DNA of 64,000 nt from Macrosoma leucophasiata (GCA_036365455.1 JAWQUS010000007.1:21344001-21408000), one strand, 5' to 3'. Counted from the stretch's first letter, positions 52,301 through 63,507 are shown. Numbers and translations are program-made. Notes: generated by a model from the letters alone, not told the origin.

Positions 52301-53334
52301 TGGTAGTCCAACAAGGTCAAGTCCAACACGCACTTGACCGATTTTCGTTTGTAGCGTTTTCACACAAAACTTACTGGACCGATTTCAATTCTTTCACCAT
52401 TAGAAAGCTGCAGCTTCACTAAGTGACGAAGGCTATATTGCATTAATTGCACACGTGCGCAACTGGGGCGACACCTCACTTAAAACCGCCATCCTTTTCT
52501 AAAAATGTCATCTCCATTTCTTCTCACTTTGTGTATCATCTGAACCATCTCCAATTTTCCACGCACACCTTTAGGTATCACGATTGGAGTTTTACGACGG
52601 AAAATACCAGAGCGTCTCAAGAACACTATGGATTATGACGTTTGACGCCAAAATAATATCTGATAAGCAGGCTTTTGTGGCATTACGGGCTATAACTTTT
52701 ATGACATCGACCGTGCATAATATTTGAATGCCTATTTTGTAGCAATTTTTATATTGTGAGTGGGTTTAGGTGGAAAAACATGTGTGAAATATTTAAAACA
52801 CTAACCCTTCCTAAGGAAGGGTTATTCTTCACAGTATGTGAAGGATGGGTTGGTGTTCGGTTTTGCGGGTAGCAGTTTTTAGAAGAACCCACTAAACTGG
52901 TGCGGCGATACCGCAACAGTATGTTCGTGTGTACGTGCGTATGGAAACACATACGGTACTAAACGGGATCCTGGACCGAAACTGTATGAGTAATAACTTT
53001 GAACTATACTTATAGATACTAGCGCATGCGTATAGTTCACATTGAGTGGCTAAGTGAAAAGAGTGGACACAGCAATCCATTAAATTGGTTCACTGTTTTA
53101 AAAAAAAAGCAGTCAATTCACATACGTCACCACTACAACAAATAATCATGTGGTAAACACACCAACGTGTGAAATGTGTGTGTGAGTTTCCCCCTCAAGT
53201 AATGGAGGCCAGGATGCTATTTTTATATTTACTTGAGCGCGTCAGATTAAAATATGGAAGATACCTTGCATTCTGCTAGTTACCTCCACGAAATATAAAG
53301 TTCGTTTAAAGAGTCGCGCCCGAAGGGTAGCTTA
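52301..53334. other. Unassigned; 23-bp palindrome at 52802-52824
   Basis: TAACCCTTCCT and AGGAAGGGTTA are perfect arms around one base. Nothing else is supported. Confidence 0.5.
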
Positions 53335-53632
53335 AAAAAAAATCAAAAGGTCGCTACGTTCTCACTCATCTTCCGAATTGACAGAATTTTGGATAGGAGC
53401 ATTGTTTAGACACATTTCACACCCTCTCAGAATATCTGACACGTCCTTTGCCCGTGACGTTGATGCCGAGCCCTTTTCAAAAACATTTGATTCTTTGAAA
53501 AATTAAGGTGAAAAATTACTCAAGACTGTCAGATACTCAGAGAGGATGTAATGTGAACACAATCAAAGCTCTGATCCAAAATTCTGAAGATTTGGATGCG
53601 AGGCAAACTCGTGGCGGAAGCCCTAAGGATTC
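53335..53632. mobile_element. Family T foldback element / MITE
   Basis: Imperfect arms of ~95 bp (53340-53440 and 53523-53625) share CAGAATTTTGGAT, CCTCTC.GA.TATCTGAC and flanking words in inverted order. There is no target duplication I could read and no ORF of note. Confidence 0.65.
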
Positions 53633-54499
53633 GGCCCTTTATGGGAATCTGAGATTTGGTGGAAGTACTGAACAGAGAGCAAGGTATCTCCTATTTCTAA
53701 ACCTGGCGCGCTGGAGTAAATTCAAAAATCCCTTCTTGGCCCCCTCCTATAAGCCAAATATCTAGAATTACCTACTATTACCTAACCTACATTAGAAATA
53801 GAAGTATCATACGTACACTATATTAAAGATACGTCTATTTCTATATCTTAGGTAGGGTAACTTATATTTCTCCAAGATTTGGGAATCTTTTGACTGTGCT
53901 ATAAATTACCGTAGGTACGTTACTACTTGAGTCAGTTCCGTAACGTGGTGATATCGTGGTTTATTCATATTCATATTTTGCCAGTTATATTAAGCTAGAG
54001 CTTTCATTGGTGATTGCGTAGCATATTTTTGGACACAATTAGGCCGTCATTATCGTATTTTACCCATACCACATATATTTCACACATCATGTATTTTACC
54101 CATTCAACAAACATATTCAAAATGAACTGGCAGTAATTCAATTACACTCTATTATTTAACGTTGTCGCATATTATATAATGATATTGAATAACCTATAAA
54201 CAACGTTCATGCTGTTAACGAGTATTTATTAACAAATATCATATCATTATTAATGGTAATATAAATGTATGGAATAGTTTTAATAGTTTATGGGATTTAA
54301 AGAAGCAGACAAGCGCACATTTCACGTTGACATAAGCGCATAATTCACCTAGCAGCGTCTTCATACAAACTACATAGCTTACTGTAGATAGGTCCTATTA
54401 TTACTCCCTAAGATTCTTTGCCTCTGCCCCTAAACTTAAAGGTTGTCCATTACCCAGTGATAAGTAATAAAAAGACCGTATGTGATGGCAACCAAGCAA
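53633..54499. other. No feature recognised
   Basis: AT-rich, nothing supported. Confidence 0.5.
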
Positions 54500-54692
54500 A
54501 TATGCTGTGCTGATTAGCACAGCATAAGGTGTTATGCCTCTGTGCCGGAAATTACAGAGCCGTACATTACCATCTGACCAGAACACGATGGTGCTGAGCA
54601 CAAGCGGCAAGCCTAACCTAACCTAACCATTTAGCGGCAAGTATATTAGGTAATGCGGTGGTGACTACGCCCTCGAGTTCCGACACTGGAGT
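54500..54692 (-). mobile_element. Family A element carrying a telomeric-repeat insert
   Basis: AAGGTGTTATGCCTCTGTGC to CGAGTTCCGACACTGGAG, tail missing. At 54605-54628 the sequence AAGCGGCAAG and three CCTAA units are inserted relative to the family order. Confidence 0.85.
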
Positions 54693-54729
54693 AAAAGTGG
54701 AGTTGATTTAAATGAACTGAAACGGTTTA

Positions 54730-54935
54730 AATGTACTGATGGTAGACTTTCAGTTAAAGGACTAACGGCTGTAGACACCACCCCTTTACCTAACCTATTT
54801 GCCGCCAAAAGTCTTGTATATGTTTTAAGAGAATGATGAATGTAGATGTGGATCGGCATGTCTGGCGCTTAACACTCTCTGCCTACCCCGTTAGGGACCC
54901 GGCGTGAAGATACATACATATATACATTACAGGCC
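54730..54935 (+). repeat. Family A head fragment and LINE C-terminal stub
   Basis: 54730-54812 is a family A head (CTGATGGTAGACTTTCAGTT, CACCACC, CGCCAAAAG). 54835-54935 is the sense 3' end of the LINE seen at 5404-5680 (CTCTGCCTACCCCGTTAGGG, GGCGTGAAGATACATACATA). Confidence 0.6.
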
Positions 54936-55034
54936 CAGAATTTTGATTAGTCAGTCACATAAAAAAGTTTTACGCATTTTTATTCGTTTTATAAAAACAT
55001 TGCATTGTACTCGTATTTAAATAGTTGAATGTTA

Positions 55035-55475
55035 AATTACACAAAATACCAGCTCGGTCCACTTGACTCTGTACAAAGACGCGCTGTTCATATTGTTAGC
55101 GATCCAGGACTTACTGACAGGCTCGAACATCTGAGCCTGCGCAGAGACATTGGGAGTCTGTGCGTGTTATACCGTCTCTACAATGGTGAGTGTTCTGTCG
55201 AACTGTTCGACATGATGCCACCGTCTCTTTTCCTACACTACGACCCACCGAAGAGAGAAGTTTTACCCTCACCGACTGGACACCTGGCAGTGCTCAACGG
55301 TGCAGTTTTCTCGTTCGTTCCCAGAATGTGTAAATTGTGGAACGAACTTTACTCTGAGGTGTTCCCTCGGTGCTTCAATATGGGGTTCTTCAAAAATGGC
55401 GTCAAAAGAGTCCTTCAGGGCTGGCAGCGTGTTGGCAACTCCCCTAGTGTTGCAAATGTTCATAGGCGCCGGTGA
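55035..55475 (+). pseudogene. Jockey-like LINE C-terminal relic, copy 2
   Basis: 147 open codons to a natural stop: KYQLGPLDSVQRRAVHIVSD, LRRDIGSLCVLYRLYNGECS, FVPRMCKLWNELYSEVFPR, VLQGWQRVGNSPSVANVHRR. This is the well-known C-terminal block after the RT in lepidopteran jockey-like polyproteins; the RT itself is missing. The frame is open, so the fragment is fairly young, but it is 5'-truncated and non-functional. The copy at 28036-28238 matches its last ~65 codons. Confidence 0.8.
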
Positions 55476-55884
55476 CCACTTTCTATCAGGCCCGTCCGCT
55501 TGTCTGTCAACATAAGAACATAAAAAAAAATGAACAGAATTCGTACCAACTGATGGACAACGTAAAATAGAGAAGCAATTTTGTTTCTATTGTCAATATC
55601 ATCCAATTGTTATACGATACATTCTTTGTACATTGTTTGATCAATCTGACCACAAACATATGAATATTTTGTGCAAATAGACAAGTATATTATTATTCTA
55701 TTGTTTACCGATGGTGTGGAACGAAAACAAGCGTTAAAAGTGCTTTTAGGTACTCTATGATCCGTTTTTACGGTATCGCTGTACACTTGATGTGCAAAGA
55801 AAGTTGTATGATGCTGAATCGATTTTGCGATTTTTTCACACTTTTAAGGATAATAATATGGTGCTTGAGTGCAAAAAATTTATA
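55476..55884. other. No feature recognised
   Basis: LINE 3' flank and AT-rich DNA. Confidence 0.5.
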
Positions 55885-55888
55885 GCGG

Positions 55889-56782
55889 TGTAGCGTCCAC
55901 TACATTAAGGCGCCAACTAGTGGAATACAATAAAACCTTACACTACTTGTCTAGTACGATAGATGGCGTGCAGTCAAATTACATCGCACATACGAAGATT
56001 TCTCAAGAGTTGGCATATATACAACTTCCCAACGTAAACCGTTGGGCCGCGGCCCGCCAGGCGCTATCACCTCGCCTGGTCGGAGGATCCTCCCTATTCG
56101 CCGGAGGAACACTTCCACCCGTTCCTCCACAGTGGTGACCCCGACGTGATTGGAAGCAACCTTCTCACCAGCCACTCTGCAGCACCTTCGATGACGTCAT
56201 CCTCTCATCCTTCACATCACCATTACCTGATCGAGCGGTAATTAAGTCACGCCAGCCAGCACCCTCGGCTTCATCAGGGATACTCCACACGCCTGCAGCG
56301 ACCGCGCATGCCTGGACTACCCTGCAGCCACATCAGCGTCAGTACTGCGTGGACGGACGCATTAGCTACTACGCAGCGACTACCTCGACTCAAAGGGGAC
56401 TTTCGCATCACCGCAGCAGCGACTACCTCGACTCACTGAGGACCTTCGCACCCGACTCACTGGGACTTGCGGCATGGGACTATATGGCATTGGCACAGCT
56501 GTCTCGATCATATCAACCTCCGGTCTTGGAGGGGAGTGATGTAGCGTCCACTACATTAAGGCGCCAACTAGTGGAATACAATAAAACCTTACAGTACTTG
56601 TCTAGTACGATAGATGGCGTGCAGTCAAATTACATCGCACATACGAAGATTTCTCAAGAGTTGGCATATATACAACTTCCCAACGTCAACCGTTGGGGCG
56701 CGGCCCGCCTGGCGCTACCACCTCGCCTGATCGGAGGATCCTCCCTTTTCGCCGGAGGAACACTTCCACCCGTTCCTCCACA
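55889..56782 (+). mobile_element. TRIM-type LTR element (894 bp, TSD GCGG)
   Basis: Two 243-bp LTRs (55889-56131, 56540-56782) begin TGTAGCGTCC and end CCTCCACA, and differ at about seven positions. One base after the 5' LTR a primer-binding-site-like TGGTGACCCCGACGTGATT starts (56133). A purine tract CTTGGAGGGGAGTGA (56525-56539) precedes the 3' LTR. GCGG duplicates the target (55885-55888, 56783-56786). The 408-bp interior has no gag or pol, so replication would depend on another LTR element. The open frame at 56349-56789 runs into the LTR and is not a credible gene. Confidence 0.9.
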
Positions 56783-56792
56783 GCGGTAAAGG

Positions 56793-56895
56793 TGTTTTTA
56801 GGGTCCCGTAACCTAAAAAAATGTTTAAAGTTTCACCATGTCTCTGTGTTCGTCTTACTGTTTGTCTGTCCACGGCTTAGATCAGAAAATCTTAG
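56793..56895 (+). repeat. Family H fragment
   Basis: TTAGGGTCCCGTAACCTAAA, TTCACCATGTCTCTGTG, CTGTTTGTCTGTCCACGGCT. Confidence 0.65.
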
Positions 56896-56909
56896 TAAAA
56901 TTTATTTTT

Positions 56910-57092
56910 AATCTATCTGCCGCCAAATGGTCGTGTTCCGTACTATCGTGTTCCGGTTGGATGGCAATGTGTGGTCCCGTAATTACTTACAACTTAGGTC
57001 TCAGGTGTGGCAACGCATCTGCATTTTGACCTCTGGTTTTTGTGTAGATGTCTTAAGGCTTGTTTGCCACCTTTCTAACAAAAAAAAACAAA
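56910..57092 (+). mobile_element. Family A element, older subfamily, 5'-truncated
   Basis: CTGCCGCCAAATGGTCGTGT, CTCAGGTGTGGCAACGCATC, GGTTTTTGTGTAGATGTCTT and GCTTGTTTGCCACC, then an A-run. The segment around TGCAGTCATCAC is deleted. Confidence 0.8.
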
Positions 57093-57117
57093 GATGTAAT
57101 TTGGGACGAATATAGTA

Positions 57118-57302
57118 TACTAGCTGTTGACCGCGGCTTCGCCCACGTGGATATCGTTTTATAAATAACTAAGTGTTATGTTCTTTCTCAAAGTCAGCTC
57201 TACCTCTGTACCAAATTTCATTAAAATCGGTTCATCGTTTGGACGTTAAAAGGTAACAGACAGACAGACAGACAGAGTTACTTTCGCATTTATAATATTA
57301 GT
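57118..57302 (+). repeat. Family I-related repeat
   Basis: ACTAGCTGTTGACCGCGGCT, CCAAATTTCATTAAAATCGG, a CAGA run, and TTCGCATTTATAATATTAGT. Confidence 0.7.
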
Positions 57303-57867
57303 AGGGAAGTAGGGATATTTTATTCATTATTCACTAGACATAAGTGTTAATTATAAAATACTTTTAAAAAGCAAGTAGTTAAGCACGGAATTGATGTTAA
57401 GTAACAACAGCTCGCGAGAAAAAATATGACAATTGTTTATAATTGTTCACACACCGCCGGCGGTCTCTCGTGTCTCGACGGTTTTAAAGCTTTTATAAAA
57501 TAAAGCGCCATTATAAAGCAGTCCTTACTCAAGTGTAAAAGAAACCACCCGAGACACCTCAACATCCAATTTCGTTTATTCTTTTTTTGCTTTTACGCGA
57601 GTCTAATCCATTTTACGGTACTTAGATGTCTTGTAATATCAAGTTTACAAACAACTAAAGCTCTTAACGCTTTCAGGTATTAAGGCACAAGGGAATAAAC
57701 GATAATCCTAAAAGAGTCATAAAAAAACAGATCTTTTCGGGCGTAACATAATATATTATTTCACTTAGTAAGATTTTGCTGGAACAATTTAAGCTTTTAA
57801 GCTGGTTGAAGTAACATTTTCGCTGGACCTGTACTTTTAATGTTATTTTGTTTTATATTTGAATCTT
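57303..57867. other. No feature recognised
   Basis: Includes ACACACCGCCGGCGGTCTC near 57450 (small palindrome ACCGCCGGCGGT). Nothing else. Confidence 0.45.
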
Positions 57868-58013
57868 CACGACAGGTTGCTGACGGGGTAGGCAGAAAGT
57901 GCAGAGCGCCAGATAACACGGTCCTGACATACTTCTCGTGCCTCGTCTACCTTCATCATTCTCTTCATACATGCCCGTTAAGGACCTGGCGTGAAGATAC
58001 ATACATACAGACA
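57868..58013. repeat. LINE 3' ends joined tail to tail
   Basis: 57868-57972 is an antisense copy of the C-terminal end also at 5404-5510 (CAGAGCGCCAGATAACACGG, CATACTTCTCGTGCCTCGTC). 57973-58013 is the sense terminus (GTTAAGGACCTGGCGTGAAG). 58014-58383 shows nothing clear except a CAGA-rich run near 58170. Confidence 0.6.
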
Positions 58014-58383
58014 TATTTGAATCTTACTCTTTATAGTCTTAAATATAATTCAATGTATGTAAAATGAAAGAATTGTAATAAAATATGTAAAAATCATTAA
58101 GCGGTTCACAAGACACCCCTCCTACCTACCGACTTTCAAGAATGGAATTCTAATAGTTTCGGAGTTGGACATACAGACAGACGGGCTGACAGATAAATAG
58201 ACAGACAGGCATGACAAATCTATAACGGCTCCATGTTTTGCTATTCGGCTACGGGATTAAAGATAAGTTAGATTAAGTTACCTATAAAACGGCATAAAAA
58301 TATACTAATTGGAAAATCGTCTGATATATTAACACTACACATCGTTATTATTGCTAACGCTTTAAATTACCAGATTTCATAGT

Positions 58384-59070
58384 TTTTTTATGTAATGAAG
58401 TTAACAAATAACCATACATTTTGCTCTTAAGTATATACCTGCAGACGAAAACGCTTCCATGAAAAAGTTAGGCAGTACGAAACTGACAAAATGATGTCAT
58501 AATCGAAAGCCAAACAAAAGCATTTGAGTTAGCCGGTCGGCCCCCTGAATTCAAGATTCAGATGCTTTGCCACCCCTGAGACATTAGTTGTCTGTTTATG
58601 TGTTCGTGTGTGGTATTTGGACCAGAAGTAAAAAGGGTTATTAAACACAAACTTGAATTATTTATTTCAAGCGTGCGTCTACGGACCGAGTGTAATAACA
58701 TTTTGGGAGTTAGGGCCCTAATTAGGGCGACCGGAGCGGCCCGTGTATTTGTACCGTAATTGAGTTAGGGCGCTGTCGACCGGATAGTGTAATAAGCGGC
58801 AACACGGCGCGAGGCCACCACGCCCATTCTTTCTGCCGGACCGTGAATATCATGTCGTGTAATAGCCTTTTAAGCGAGCATCGTGCAAAGTCCTCCTTAC
58901 ATATGTCCCTACATTTCTCTGTGATAAATTATCACGGGGACGTACATTACCATCTAACCGGAACACAATAGTGCTGAACATACAGACAGACAGGCAGACA
59001 GATAAACAGACAGACATTTGGCGGTAGATTAGGTAATGCGGTACTGCCTACGCTCTCCAGCTCCACACTG
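58384..59070 (-). mobile_element. Old family A copy in two parts
   Basis: The tail half 58384-58620 keeps TTTTTTATGTAATGAAG and CAGATGCTTTGCCACCCCTG. The head half 58905-59070 keeps CATTACCATCTAACCGGAAC, ATAGTGCTGAACA, CATTTGGCGGTAGATTAGG. A CAGA-repeat insert lies between GCTGAACA and CATTTGG (58980-59017). Confidence 0.6.
58640..58900. other. Non-repetitive GC-richer segment
   Basis: GGAGTTAGGGCCCTAATTAG, GAGCGGCCCGTGTATTTG and GCGGCAACACGGCGCGAGGC have no second copy in the window. It is a possible conserved non-coding element or an insertion in the old SINE. Confidence 0.4.
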
Positions 59071-59242
59071 AAAAACTTATTCGTCAAGATCAAAGTTATT
59101 CACTTAGCAGAGTTCCAAGTGCAGTCACTATTGCGAAGACCTCCGCTACCCAACAAACTCAGTAAGAGCTCTTTTGAATAAGCGCTTAAATCTAGTACAG
59201 ATTATCGTGAAAGTAATGATCAAAGTCAGTCCTAGAACTATA

Positions 59243-59388
59243 CCCCCTTATTCATAAATGTATTTTAGCTAAAGTGTTACTAATCTCTCCTTTGTCTTTT
59301 TCTATCCTGAACATTGGACAATGCAACTGACAAAGACAAAGCATTCTATAGTTAAAACATTTCTAATGTACGTTTATGAATAAGGGGG
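59243..59388. mobile_element. Harbinger-like MITE, copy 2
   Basis: CCCCCTTATTCATAAATGTA and TACGTTTATGAATAAGGGGG termini; the interior is inverted relative to 24580-24724 (CTTTGTCTTT and AAAGACAAAG words). Flanks are ATA on the left and TTA on the right. Confidence 0.8.
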
Positions 59389-59391
59389 TTA

Positions 59392-59896
59392 GTGTTTAAT
59401 GCATAGTATTTGTGTCATTTATTTTAGAATGAAATGCCTTAAGAGGAAAATTCTGAACTGTGAACGAGGACTGAAATGATGCTATGAAATATGTCTCAAT
59501 ATCATCCTCAAATAATGAATTGTAATATTTGATACTTCCAATTATATTGATAAAGAAATCAAAACAAAAACAATCGAGGAGACGGAGGAAAAGGAATTAG
59601 ATTAATATTAAAATATAAATCGTTTTCCGCGTTTATTACGACAAAAAAAAAATAAGTGAGTGACGTATAACTTTTTAATTAATTATTTCAAGACAAATTT
59701 CAAACCATCTGCCGGAAATGAGGTTTTAAACTTATAATTATAGAAATTAAATTATCCCTTAGCTTTGTGCGTTGATTTTTTTTTTTGGACTATGATGAAG
59801 ATTATTTTTGATGAGTTGAATTATAAAAGAGAGTTTAAAATACCTATTTATTGAATGTGGTGTATAATAAATAACTCAGGATTATTTTTTGAAATA

Positions 59897-59912
<16 letters not shown>
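59392..59912. other. No feature; (TA)n at 59896-59911
   Basis: AT-rich with a short TA microsatellite at the SINE junction. Confidence 0.5.
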
Positions 59913-59927
<15 letters not shown>

Positions 59928-60204
59928 ATGTTATAAAAGTGGCAAACAAGCGTGCAGTTCACATTGATGTTAAGTGATGACTGCAGCCTATAGACACCCA
60001 CACAATGACCAGAGGTCAAAATGCGAATGCGCTGCCACTCCTGAGGCATTAGGTGTTATGCCTCTGTGCCGGAAATTACAGAGCCGTACATTACCACCTG
60101 ACCGGAACACGATAGTGCTGAACACTACCATTAAACGGCAAGTATATTAGGTAATGCGGTGGTGCCTACGCCCGCGAGCTCCGTCACTGGAGCTCTACCA
60201 CCAG
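59913..60204 (-). mobile_element. Family A element, full length
   Basis: T-run, TTATGTTATAAAAGTGGCAA, complete body, GGAGCTCTACCACCAG. AAATATA occurs near both junctions. Confidence 0.9.
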
Positions 60205-60689
60205 GAAAATATATAAAATAGAATGTATGTTGCGTGTCGACATTAAGTTCAATTATATAAATAAATCATTTATTAATGTTGTTTTTTTAGACGACCGATA
60301 CACAACCGTTACAGTTGACGTGTAGAGATATTTCGAAAATGTAAACAATTCATATAACAAAAATGAATGTGTGTATATCTAGTAAGATTCAACTAAGTAT
60401 AACATTTTGAAATAAGTCTGTCGAATAATATTCAAGTTACCTTAAAAACATGTTCTCAACTTCATATTTCCAATAAACAGTGTGCTGTTTGCTAACCAAA
60501 AGCAAGTTTAGCAAATTGATTTACCCTAAGAACTCCACTTTCGCCAACAAAGCTGATAGTGTATAAAAGTATAAAAGCAATTGATGTGAGCGAAGAGGCT
60601 CCCAAAACATCGTTTCGCCGTCAACTGGTCGGTTAGATAATATTGATGAGGTTTGAACGATGATACCGAGAGGGTTGTATCACGGTATC
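60205..60689. other. No feature recognised
   Basis: AT-rich, nothing supported. Confidence 0.5.
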
Positions 60690-61025
60690 AGCATAGAGCA
60701 ACACGGGCCACCGGCCGCGGCGGACCGGAGGGGAGCAGCCATATGCAGGATTTTTTTTTGATAATATTGCGTCGCTGCAATATGTGATGAGCACTGTACA
60801 AGTGTTCCTACGCCTATCGCCCAGATGTTTAAATGTGTGCGTAAAATTGTTTATGTATTTTGAGTCAAGGTGTGAGTTTCGTAGTAATAGACGATGTTTG
60901 TAGTGTGTGTGTATAACACGTAGTTTCCCCCGCAAAAAAATATAGACTTTTTTGCATCGGTAATAAACGCTATGGCTTCTCTCCTCCGATCCGCCGTGGC
61001 AGCCGGTGGCCCGTGTTGCTTGGTG
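60690..61025. mobile_element. Family Q MITE, copy 2
   Basis: The termini GCAACACGGGCCACCGGC and GCCGGTGGCCCGTGTTGC are perfect inverted repeats over 18 bp. A second inverted pair follows (GGCGGACCGGAGGGGAGC with CTCTCCTCCGATCCGCCG). The interior is shared with 43338-43645. Confidence 0.85.
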
Positions 61026-61640
61026 GGTATCAGGCACTCTCTTTGATGAACTATGTTTTGTGTGAAATTTATGGATATTTGAACTGTTTTTTGTGACTAT
61101 ACTTACGATATTTAAACGGAGTTCGAAACATTTTTTAATATAACTTCAAGCCTGTTTTTGATGCAGAAGCGAAGGTAAACCAATCCTTATCGGCATTAGC
61201 ATGAAGGATTTCTAGCAAGACAATTGTTTTGTTATGCTAGCAGCTTTGTTAACCCGCCCGCCTGCTCACGAGAAAAATATGACAATTGATTTCATATTGT
61301 TCGTGGCCGATAAAAATGTCAACGCCCAAATGCGGTTCAACAGAGTATGTCTTCACGCTACATACCAGACATACTAGGTAAGTTGGGTAGATAGAGATCG
61401 CCAATTACCTGTCAGGTAAACTTACCTACAGTGTTCGTTGTTATTTGTAGTCGAATATTGACTGATTACTTTCAAAATACAGTGCATTAGAATCATAATA
61501 TCTTATTGTTCCTCGTGAGATTGCCATATCACACTGTCCGAGCGTAGACACGGTCACTTGAAGCATTTTCTCTGGTTTTAACTTAGGGATTATAGCTGAA
61601 TAATAATAATGTATACCCTTCCTCAATAAATAAAGTATAA
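61026..61640. other. No feature recognised
   Basis: Nothing supported. Confidence 0.5.
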
Positions 61641-61848
61641 CAAAAAAAAAATACGCTTAGACTCACAGCCCCACATTAGGTATAAACCTGTGTCGTTGGT
61701 GCCGTTGTACACGCACAGCACATACACAAACATCCAGATCCGAAACAAATATCTGTAGGTTATACAAATATTTGTCTCCGGTGCAGGGATCGAACCGCCC
61801 TTCGAATCAAACGATCATCTCACACCGCTGGACTAACCGGGTCGTCAA
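61641..61848 (-). mobile_element. Family C tRNA-derived SINE
   Basis: A-run, CAGCCCCACATTAGGTATAA, ACCTGTGTCGTTGGTGCCG, GCAGGGATCGAACCGCCCTT and CCGCTGGACTAACCGGGTCG. A few B-box-adjacent bases are deleted. Confidence 0.85.
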
Positions 61849-62332
61849 ACTATCCAATATATATATATATTTTTCAGTTAAGACTAGCAATTGTGAGAGC
61901 ACGTTCAACCAACCAAACTCTTCAGCTTTGTAATATTACATATAAATTTCAGTTAAATTTTACTCAAATATTTAAAAGTTTTGAAGTCCGAAACAAATAC
62001 ATATTGCTACATTATTTTGAAGATACTTCGCAGTCCTGCCAAGTCCACTTGTAATAAATCACACCCGTTTCAGCGCGTTTACTCGAATACCGATATTTCT
62101 TGGATATCTGAAATGTTGCGGATATTTTCCAAGCTCGTTGACTGTAAAATTGATGGAAGGCTATATTTCTGTGAAGAAATTACTTTATTTATAACAAACT
62201 GTTCGTGATTTCGTCTGCTAAATGATGACGTGCCTATCCGTACAAAACATGTACTTACAATATATTTTATATGCTTATGAACCTTTCATTAACGTCCGTT
62301 GAACGTCCGAAGACTTATTTTCGTGTAAAATC
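61849..62332. other. No feature recognised
   Basis: Nothing supported. Confidence 0.5.
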
Positions 62333-62558
62333 TGATGTTAAGTGATGTCTGCAGCCTATAGACACCCACACGGAGACCAAGGTCAAAATGCAGATGCGTT
62401 ACCACTCCTGAGGCCTAAGGTGTTTTGCCTCTGTGCCGGAAATTACAGGACCGTAGATTACCACCTGACCGGAACACGATAGTGCTGAACACTACCATTT
62501 AGCAGAAAGTAAGGTAGGTAATGCGGTGGTGCCGACGCCCGCGAGATCTGTCACTGTG
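62333..62558 (-). mobile_element. Family A element, tail and extreme head missing
   Basis: TGATGTTAAGTGATGTCTGC through GAACACTACCATTTAGCAGA to CGCGAGATCTGTCACTG. Confidence 0.85.
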
Positions 62559-62997
62559 TCAAACTTTGTGACTTCAAAAATTGTAAGAAAGTTTTATAAA
62601 TCATGAAACTCCAAACATACTACATACATACATTCCAAAATTTAAAAAACGGATACTCTTCAGCTATTTGTATTAAGAATTATGACGTCAAAATTTGTTA
62701 TGCGCGTGTTTCAAAACAAACAAACATTTGCCGACCAAACACGGAGCGGCTCATTAACATTAAATAGACGGCACACGCGACTACGACAAAAAAAATATTT
62801 AAAATTCACACGGTTCCCTTGAAAAAAATGCGGAAATACAGCGGGATTAATTTAAAGCGCGGCCAAAATTAGATGGTCCTTTGAGAATATCTGATATTGG
62901 ACCTTCATGCTCTCAACTCCAATTCTGTCCACACAGTAACCTCACTTATATAAGCGTACCGTTTATTCCTGTTGATGCACGAAACCTTAAAAGACTT
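62559..62997. other. Non-repetitive segment
   Basis: 62740-62890 (CCAAACACGGAGCGGCTCAT, ATACAGCGGGATTAATTTAA, GCGCGGCCAAAATTAG) has no second copy here. A conserved non-coding element is possible but unproven. Confidence 0.35.
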
Positions 62998-63115
62998 TTT
63001 TAGGGTTCCGTAGTAAACAAGGAACCGTCTGTCTGTCTGTCTGGCTATCTGTCCGTCTGTCTGTCTGTCCGCCCGCGGTTTAGCGCAAAAACTAGGTACT
63101 AGAGACTTGAAATTT
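62998..63115 (+). repeat. Family H repeat
   Basis: TTAGGGTTCCGTAGTAAACA, a CTGT run, CCCGCGGTTTAGCGCAAAAA and TAGAGACTTGAAAT, then a T-run. Confidence 0.75.
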
Positions 63116-63507
63116 TTTTTTTTTTTTTTTATTAAGTAATATTGATTCTAATGAAGTTGGTTGCTGTTCTAATTTTAGGTCTTCATCGAAATGTTTAAGA
63201 GGAAGTTCTTCATAACAAAACTTGTGTTATGATATTAAGTTCAGGCACCCTAACCCTGTATGTACCTGGTTCTACTACGAACGCTTAAGATGGCCTCTAA
63301 TCCATCTATTGCCTACGCTAGTTCCAATGCATAATTACATTGTTGCCTACGAAATCAAAACTGGTATTCTAAGGCAGTATCGGTAGAGTAGGTATTGTCC
63401 CCTACGATTGAACATCGTACCGACAATAGGCGTTGCGAGCACATTGTTCATTGCATGTCATTGGCATTGCATCATATACGTAGGTTTATATGGCGTCTTA
63501 ATACAAG
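63116..63507. other. No feature recognised
   Basis: Nothing supported. Confidence 0.5.

Noticed and set aside
53508..53765. 85-codon open frame
   Set aside because: Its first half lies in one arm of the family T inverted repeat and no domain is recognisable.
54612..54628. Proximity to a telomere
   Set aside because: Only three TTAGG-type units occur, inside a SINE; this is filler, not a telomeric tract.
56349..56789. 146-codon open frame
   Set aside because: It spans the TRIM interior and reads into the 3' LTR; the LTR-encoded part also appears by chance in both other LTR copies.
60633..61037. 134-codon minus-strand open frame
   Set aside because: It runs through the inverted termini and interior of the family Q MITE and has no domain; the same DNA is found non-coding at 43338-43645.
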